Below, in pieces: positions 31,499 to 37,870 of a stretch of 37,870 bases of DNA; the first letter of the stretch is position 1; every line of letters begins with the position of its first letter. A program made the position numbers and the translations under genes. The notes beneath the pieces were generated by a model that saw only the letters and a list, made by a program, of their open reading frames with translations, was not told where the DNA came from and made no database searches. The stretch is from Pholiota molesta (lineage: Eukaryota > Basidiomycota > Agaricomycetes > Agaricales > Strophariaceae): NCBI GenBank assembly GCA_014925825.1, contig JACGCK010000334.1:1-37870 (forward strand), given 5' to 3'.

Positions 31499-32668
31499 AT
31501 GAAGAGGAGGTTGCAAGACATCGAAGCAAAGGCGCTGATTGGGATACCCCTTCCAACATCTTGGTATCAAGGCTGGAAGCGGAAAGTCGACATAGAGGCA
31601 GAGACTGTTGACAAACACGAGAAAACAGAGCCGCCCGCGACTCCGCCTGGACAGCCTGTTTCGGACACGACGGCTGCACCACATAGGACAACATCGACGT
31701 TTCCTGAGCTTCACTTTACCTATAGTCGAACCAAACTCTTGCTATATGTCTGCTTTCTCCTGCTATGCAACGTTATCATCCCAATCATTTTGTTCTATCC
31801 CCTTGTTTCTCGTAAGTTCACGTTTCAATGTGCCCATTTCTTCCAAGATGTTCTAAGTCAACATTCTTTGCCTGTAGTCACCTCCCTGAGCACCCAGGGA
31901 GTCGTTGGGATATCATCCGCTGCCTTGGGCATCTCTTCGTGTTTTGATACGCCGCTGCGACTCTACCGGCGTATGTCGTGTCTTCTCTTCTATACCTTCT
32001 TCCGCTTATAGTCCTATTCATCCCAGTCGTTCGCTATCGTCGTCAATTTGGCCCATTGGGAACCGACAAATGGTGGCATCTCGACTTCTCAATGTGGACT
32101 TACACCTGTGCCCTCTTGATTTTTGCCGTCCCGCTTGCCGTTGCGCCAGTTATTCCTCTCTAGTATGTCATCAAGTTCTATCCGTATTTTTGATATGGCG
32201 CTTACAGATATCATTTCGTAGTCATTTTTTTCTCATGTCAACCGTTATGCTCGTGGGGCCTGTTGGCATTGTATTCTTTATCTCGCTCTTTCGGCCAACA
32301 CTTCCGTTCCGCTGTTCATCAGATCCTCCTGGCGAACGTATGAAGCCCGCAGTATTTTACTTGATAGAAGATGTTGCTGCTGTCGATTTCCAGCATGGAA
32401 GGGATTTTAGACGGGCTTTACATGAACGGCACGTATCTCCATCACGAGGATCTTTCCAATCTTTCATTGCTCATGTCAAAATGGTTTTCTTAGCTGGCGC
32501 GCGTCTCCTCCCTTTCAAAAGCTCATGATGTATCTGACACTGTATTGGACGATATCAATTGCAATCTATTGTGGTGCCACCGCCGCAGTCACATGGACGA
32601 CGTCTCTGAATTTCGCCTTTGCTTGGACTTTGGGACAACTCTTTTTATGGGCACGTATAGCGCTCTAG
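31499..32668 (+). CDS. Multi-pass fungal membrane protein, C-terminally truncated
   Basis: Predicted 312-residue membrane protein of a fungal family without known function. Exons 31499-31811, 31878-31970, 32012-32162, 32222-32428 and 32494-32668 agree in phase. The soluble N-terminus (Lys/Glu/Pro-rich, about 85 residues) leads to a first helix, TKLLLYVCFLLLCNVIIPIILFYPL. Further helices come from LFIPVVRYRR, FSMWTYTCALLIFAVPLAVAP, FLMSTVMLVGPVGIVFFISL and MMYLTLYWTISIAIYCGATA. Conserved-looking loops are QFGPLGTDKWWHLDFSMW and RMKPAVFYLIEDVAAVDFQ. The intron 32429-32493 needs a GC donor. The frame stops at TAG 32666, yet a family-like C-terminus (KKERVWWAKEHP) is still readable in another frame up to 32772. 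I infer a recent truncation or a sequence error. Confidence 0.7.
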
Positions 32669-32772
32669 GTTGCCATATCTTGAGTAAAAGGGGCCTCAAG
32701 AAGGAAAGGGTGTGGTGGGCGAAGGAACATCCAACCAAAGCTCGGGAGGTGACGCCGAAGAACTCGGTATAA
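32669..32772 (+). pseudogene. Detached C-terminal remnant of the membrane protein
   Basis: After the TAG at 32666 a second in-frame stop follows within about 20 bp. A different frame then reads LSKRGLKKERVWWAKEHP up to the TAA at 32770-32772, the type of basic, Trp-rich tail expected after the last helix. No splice pair with a realistic intron length restores the frame. Confidence 0.5.
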
Positions 32773-33714
32773 GTATTTGGGGAAGTACTTTTCGGTAATA
32801 ATGGAGGATACCACGGTATGCCTTCAGCTCATCTCATGCCACGGCTCCAACTTATGCGCTCCTAAAGGGATGATGTGTACAGATATGAAATGTGTATTAC
32901 ATGAGCAGGTCATAATCGATATTTACGATATCAGAGCGACGCCGCAAGTTTCGCAGAAAACGCTAATCTTGTCTGATCCGGAACAGTTGTACTCAAAAAT
33001 TGCTATCATCTTCTATTCTGTTGTGTTTGCTCACTCCTGATTAATCCAGTTGTAATCCAGGTCCTTCTTCTCATGTCGGCTGAGGAGAAGTCCTTGTACC
33101 ACTGCTCTCCCCCCATGCGTTCATCTCCTGCCCCATAATTGGCTTTTATCCTCAATGGCAATAAAACGGATGCTAGCATATGGACGTTACCTCGCGCTAT
33201 CATACACCCTCGTACAGCTCATTCACACCCAAATATAATACAAGGTACGGCTTCCATTGAGAACGGTTCTTCAAACTCCCCAAATGTTTCCACGCGGAAG
33301 AGTCATCTCATTTTCTGTTAGACTAGCGCTCTGTTGGTGCGTCAATGAATATCACCACGTCTCGGATTACAGGGAGAATGATTCATATCCCGTGTCTTCC
33401 AGAAACGCAGTTAAAATAAGCGAAATATACGAGGTGAGGTTATTTTTAGCATCGCATTCCCAAGTTTCTAACAGACGTCACGGAAGCCATATGCTCGGCG
33501 CCCCTGAACCTGACTCTCAATACCTCTGGCGACGTCTTCCCGCCAGATCGCGAAACTATTCTGTTTGCGATAAACACACAGTCGATCTTCTGCAGAACCT
33601 CATGCGATAAGCGTCTGTTATGGGGCGCCTTGTGCTTTCCTCGTACTTAACACAGCTCGCCCGACCCTGTGTCCTTGCGAACGCCCGCTCTCTATTATCG
33701 AGTGTTGGTCAATC
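32773..33714. other. Intergenic region before sedolisin copy 3
   Basis: About 0.94 kb with no supported gene. Short frames near 33257-33610 show no domain. It would hold the promoter of sedolisin copy 3; no clear TATA box is seen close to the ATG at 33715. Confidence 0.5.
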
Positions 33715-36625
33715 ATGCACCGGCTTTCCACTCTCGTCTTCGCTGCTCTTGTTGGTGCCGCCTATGCGGTGCCGTCACCTCGATCAACCATTCATGTCCT
33801 CCATGAAAAGCGGGCCATGGAGCCCACGGGATGGACACAGAGCCGCCGCCTTGATGCCGATCGGGTGCTCCCAATGCGCTTCGGCCTGACCCAGCAGAAC
33901 ATGCACAGGCTGGAAAGAGCTGCTGGAAGCTGTATCACATCCAGAGTCGCCCACGTATGGCAAGCACTACTCTCCCTCGGAGATCGTCGAGACCTTCGCG
34001 CCGAGCAAGGCGACCATCGATGAGGTCACGAATTGGCTCTTGGGCGCGGGCATCTCGCGCGACCGGCTTCGTCTCTCAGTCAATAGAGGCTGGATCCATG
34101 TTAACGCCACCACTGCAGAGGTCGAGGATCTTTTGAAGGCGGAATATCATGTATACACGCACCCTTCCGGTGTTGAACAAATCGGTGATTGGTTTATCGT
34201 GGTCTGCCGAGCTGAACAGCTGTACTTAACTTTTTTCATTCTCAAGGATGCACAATTATTCAGTACCTGCGCACGTCCAGAAGCATGTCGATCTCATCAA
34301 ACCTACGGTCCACTTCAACCACCGTGCAGGTGGAAATGCCGCGCGCATTCGCCTCTGCCCAACATCGTCAGCGGCCCACAGATGACGAGCCAGATGTGCC
34401 TATCACCCCAAACCTGGCAAACTGCGACAAGATGATCACGCTCGATTGCTTGCGAGCGTTATACAACATCGATTATACGCCAGTGGCAACAGACAAGAAT
34501 ACTTTCGGAATTGGTATTCACTATCATGATGTCTAAGTAACGGTACTAATTCCCGTGCTGTAGTTGAATTTACTCCTCAAGCCTACTTGCCTGGTGACCT
34601 CGATCTATTTTTCGGGTGAATCTTATATCTTCATCGGAAAATCAAGTTCGAAAACTAACTGCATATTTTTATTTTAGGAACTTCTCTCCCAGTCAAGTTG
34701 GCGTTAGACCTATATCTGTACTCATTGATGGAGGTATGTATAGCTATAGCTTTTAAATTTAAAGCTATGAGTGGCTTACATCTCTGTAGCCGTCGTGCAA
34801 AACACGGAACAGAGTTTCAACTTCAATGGCGAAAGTGATCTTGATTTGCAATACGGCATGGGCTTGACCGCGCCACAGCCTGTTACCCTTCTTCAAACGG
34901 GTGATCTTTTCGAAGGTTAGTTGACTTATTTCCTTTTGAGTACAACAATCTCATCTCGCTCATCTTCTGCTTAGGTGCTGGATTCGACAATTGGTTGGAC
35001 GCTCTTGACGGGTCGTACTGTACTTTTGAGGGAGGAGACGACCCTGAACAGGTTAGCTTGCATTCAGTTCACCTAATCAGCACTGGACTCATGTCTATGT
35101 AGGATGGAATCTATCCAGATGCTGTCGGATGTAAGCGTCGTATATGCACAAAAATAACAACCTAGGCTCACCAAATATTATTAGCCCCTGCATCGTGTGG
35201 AATCATCGCGCCACCTAATGTGGTGTCTATATCCTATGGTCAAGACGAAGCGACTGCCAGTGCGAAGTATGCCAATAGGCAATGTGGGGAATATGCTAAA
35301 GTAAGTCTGTTTCTTCTGGTTCAAGCGAACTTCATCATATAAATCCATCTATAGCTTGGTATGTTGGGAACGACTGTGGTTTACAGCACTGGCGATGACG
35401 GCGTTGCCGGCTTCAGTAATGTTTGTTTGGATGCAAATGGTATGCTCTTTCAATTTTGCAGATAGGATGAGATACTGACCAACGTTTGAGATAATGAGGT
35501 TGGCACCAGTGGTAAAAACATTCAATCCAGATTCCCAGTGAGTTAGCTTTTCTTGTACGGATCTTTTGTCACAACCTGACTCTCGATCTTTAGGCCACTT
35601 GTCCATTCGTAACGGCCGTTGGTGCAACCCAAGTTAATCCTGGTTCCACGGTCAACGATCCAGAAGGAGCATGCGAGCAAAGTTATTTTCTCCGGAGGAG
35701 GATTTTCTAATATCTTTGCGTTAGTTCCTATCTTGCTGTTGTTTTGTTCCTTGCAGCTGATAAGATTATAGCATGCCGTCATATCAAGCAAATGCTGTGA
35801 ATGCCTATGTCAAGGCACACTCAACCCATCGCCTTACCCAGCTGGAACTTTCAACACTAGCGTCGTGAGTGTCAAGACAATTAGTGACACTCCAGTAATC
35901 TTATAGGATTTCGCACCAGTCTCGCGCGTTCCCGGATATTGCGGCGAATGGGTATGTTTTCTAATACTGCAAGAATTTCGCCCACTAAAGCAATTTGATC
36001 GATTTGCTAGCGCAAACTACATTATCGGTCAGTATAACATCACCTTCCAAATGAATATGAAAGCTTATCCCTGAAATAGGCATCGATGGTGCATTTGGCC
36101 TAGTGTTGGCACTTCTGCTTCCGCACCTGTGGTTGCATCCATGATTACCTTGATCAACGATGCTAGAATTGCAAGTGGAAAGGATCCGTTGCTTTATCAA
36201 TCATATTGTGCGTTCATTCCAATACAACCGTCCACTCGCGAAACTGATAATTGTACTTTAGCTGTACTCGCCTATATTTGCCCCGGCCTTCAACGACATT
36301 TATAATGGTGGCAATCAAGGATGTGTACGTGTTCTTCTCTCCTTTCTGCGCTTTGCATTGAAATTAATCCATATATGTCTCTAGGTACTGCTGGATTCAA
36401 CGCGTAAGCCTATGTGGTCCTTACATTATTCATCCGAAAGCTAATCAATGTCCTTTTCTCTCTAGCACTTCCGGTTGGGATCCAGTTACCGGCGTTGGTA
36501 CACCTAACTTTTCCCGCCTCCTTGAAGTTTTCAAATCCTTCCTTGAGAATTGGCTGCGGCAGGCATTTAACGAAATTCTTCTACACTCCGTTCTGTATAT
36601 ATGTATGTATTTATGTCAATGCTAA
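33715..36625 (+). pseudogene. Sedolisin, copy 3, frame-broken
   Basis: Third S53 paralogue, same order as copies 1 and 2, starting with a signal peptide (MHRLSTLVFAALVGAAYAVP). Splice sites, pro-domain blocks and active-site segments are recognisable: GESDLDLQYGM near 34830, SYGQDEA near 35237, GTSAS near 36107 and a calcium-site FNDIYNGGNQG near 36290. Single-base frame changes break it: an extra A at about 33914, a lost C at about 34250, one in the linker at 34330-34400, lost bases at about 35531 and 35815, an extra A at about 35680, and losses at about 36104, 36190 and at the donor near 36325. The usual stop is also gone, and the frame runs on to TAA 36623-36625. Substitutions look conservative, so decay is recent, or the local consensus sequence is poor. 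As given it cannot encode a full enzyme. Confidence 0.85.
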
Positions 36626-36980
36626 GAACAAATTCATTTGCAGAGTGATTCCAGTATGCCAAAACTGCATTTCCCTGGGTGCATATCAATTTCAAGTTGT
36701 ATTCGAGTCGCAGAAGCTCATAAATACGTTTCCGAAAGTGAAGCATTATTTGTTCCTGCTTTCTTCGACGAAGTTGGCATTTGGCGTGATCCAGCCTAAG
36801 TTAGTCAACTGTCAGCCGCTCTGCAAATCGCATTGACCAACTATCTTTCTAGCATCTATAATCCGATTTTAGTACGACGCTGTCTTCTCGCTCATCATGT
36901 TTTCCACCCCGCTGCCGGAACTCGTGAGTGCATAGAGCTCGGGGTTCTTTGACACCGTCTAAACGGTCAGCGTACTTTAG
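36626..36980. other. Intergenic region after sedolisin copy 3
   Basis: 3' flank of copy 3 and promoter of the gene at the right edge. A longer frame crosses 36414-36836 but overlaps the end of copy 3 in another frame and shows no domain. Nothing is called. Confidence 0.5.
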
Positions 36981-37870
36981 ATGGGCTCTACTTCACGCAA
37001 TAAATTCGACCGCATATATTCAACCGAAACAGAGGACTCGCCATTTGGCTCTAGTTTAGTTACTCCTACGGACGAAGAGTCAGATGCTAATCAAGGAATA
37101 CACGAGCGCCTCGATGCCGCAGAGACAATCTTGGTTACTTTGGCTCTAAGATTCTATCGGAAGAAATCCACAAAAACACCCTCGCGCCAATGATAACGTC
37201 GTAGAGGTGTTGGACAATCGAAAAAGTGAACAGGCTCGGGTGAAACCAACGAAGGAATACGGCAAGATGACTTGGACCTTCCTTTCCCTATAATCCTACT
37301 GATCTGTCAAATTAATGGCCAGAGTCCATCGTTATCGAGTCCTCTAGATTCTTCCAAGGCGCTTGACTCAATGATTTTAAGTTCCTCGAGTTCAGAATCG
37401 ATTCAAAGACCAATATCCAAGGTAAGCATTTTCCTACTCATCAGATAGCATACATGTCATTAATTATTCGCAGGGTTGTATACTCTACCAACGACCATAT
37501 CGTTGTTGAACCTAGTACAAGCAACGTCGATGTGAGTCCAAAGATCGATCTTAGTCTACTTCTGACTCCCCGCTAGACGCAGAAAGATGAAGTGCGCCAA
37601 ATCCTCGATTCCGACTCCATTCCTCTCATCAAACAGCCTGACTTGGGGACTGGTTTCTGGTTCAAAGAACTGGCACCGGCAATTAATTCTCTGACTTGCA
37701 GAGCTTTGGTTTTTATTGCGTTCAGGCTCATCTGCTTCTTGCCTTGGTGTATCGCAGTCGGAGGAGCCCTCATTCTTTCTCCCGATCATTTGGACTTCAT
37801 CGCCTTCCGCACTGGTTACCTTGAAGCTCTCTCTGGAATCCATCGTTACTCTCACTTTGCTGAATATGGT
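36981..37870 (+). CDS. Membrane protein of unknown function, truncated by window edge
   Basis: The gene starts at ATG 36981 (MGSTSRNKFDRIYSTETED) and runs off the right edge. The coding sense is clear from 37266 to about 37421 (DDLDLPFPIILL, then a Ser-rich stretch). After a GTAAGC...CGCAG intron it continues with VVYSTNDHIVVEPSTSNVD (about 37475-37530). A second intron ends at the acceptor near 37576, and the last exon begins TQKDEVRQILDSDSIPLIKQ. That exon holds a likely membrane helix (LVFIAFRLICFLPWCIAVGG) followed by an HLDFIAFRTGYLEALSGIHR block. Between about 37187 and 37262 the reading frame shifts by one base and then returns, breaking the gene as given. I recall a PWCIAVG...FRTGYL type sequence from other basidiomycete hypothetical proteins but know no function. 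Confidence 0.6.

Noticed and set aside
36414..36836. 140-codon + strand frame after sedolisin copy 3
   Set aside because: It overlaps the last sedolisin exon in another frame, is AT-rich and has no domain.
1..37870. Search by eye for tRNA, rRNA, CRISPR arrays and intact transposons
   Set aside because: No cloverleaf, rRNA block, spaced direct-repeat array or transposase/reverse-transcriptase motif was recognised. A tRNA could be missed without a covariance search.

Overview
The window is nuclear DNA of a filamentous basidiomycete, most likely an Agaricomycete. Genes are dense, lie on both strands and are split by many 41-82 nt GT-AG introns. The protein families fit: CorA-like GMN transporters, sedolisins with 14 introns, a DUF3494 ice-binding protein, and fungal TRP4 and HIS1. 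Exon models were built by hand from splice signals, reading-frame phase and family conservation, with no database search.

Layout, left to right. At 363-599 (-) is a short relic resembling the C-terminus of MYND-type proteins. At 710-2463 (-) is an ArsB/CitMHS-type permease. At 3424-5799 (+) is a CorA-like transporter in 12 recognised exons, one of only 2 nt, followed by a 114-bp tandem duplication. At 6283-7440 (-) is anthranilate phosphoribosyltransferase (TRP4) with a Gcn4/CPC1-type site upstream. At 7922-8932 (-) is a secreted ice-binding protein (DUF3494) with a palindrome-rich upstream region. At 9713-11408 (-) is a single-pass surface protein. At 13374-16178 (+) is sedolisin copy 1 (family S53), followed by a decayed duplicate of its own 3' end and a possible coiled-coil relic. 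At 18526-20288 (+) is a very GC-rich protein of unknown function. At 20907-23443 (-) is a lipase-type alpha/beta hydrolase. At 23869-26649 (-) is sedolisin copy 2. At 27470-28726 (-) is ATP phosphoribosyltransferase (HIS1). At 29747-31158 (+) is a conserved fungal protein of unknown function. At 31499-32668 (+) is a multi-pass membrane protein. At 33715-36625 (+) is sedolisin copy 3, broken by many 1-bp frame changes. From 36981 a membrane-protein gene runs off the right edge.

The genes do not form one pathway. Two are amino-acid biosynthesis enzymes, TRP4 and HIS1, which both use PRPP. The three secreted sedolisins are dispersed paralogues suited to extracellular acid proteolysis. The rest are transport and surface functions. 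The points most worth a second look are the 2-nt exon of the CorA-like gene, the complementary intron losses among the three sedolisins, the frame-broken yet otherwise conserved third copy, the ice-binding protein with its GTGAAGCGTC palindrome cluster, and a GC-AG intron in the membrane protein at 31.5 kb.
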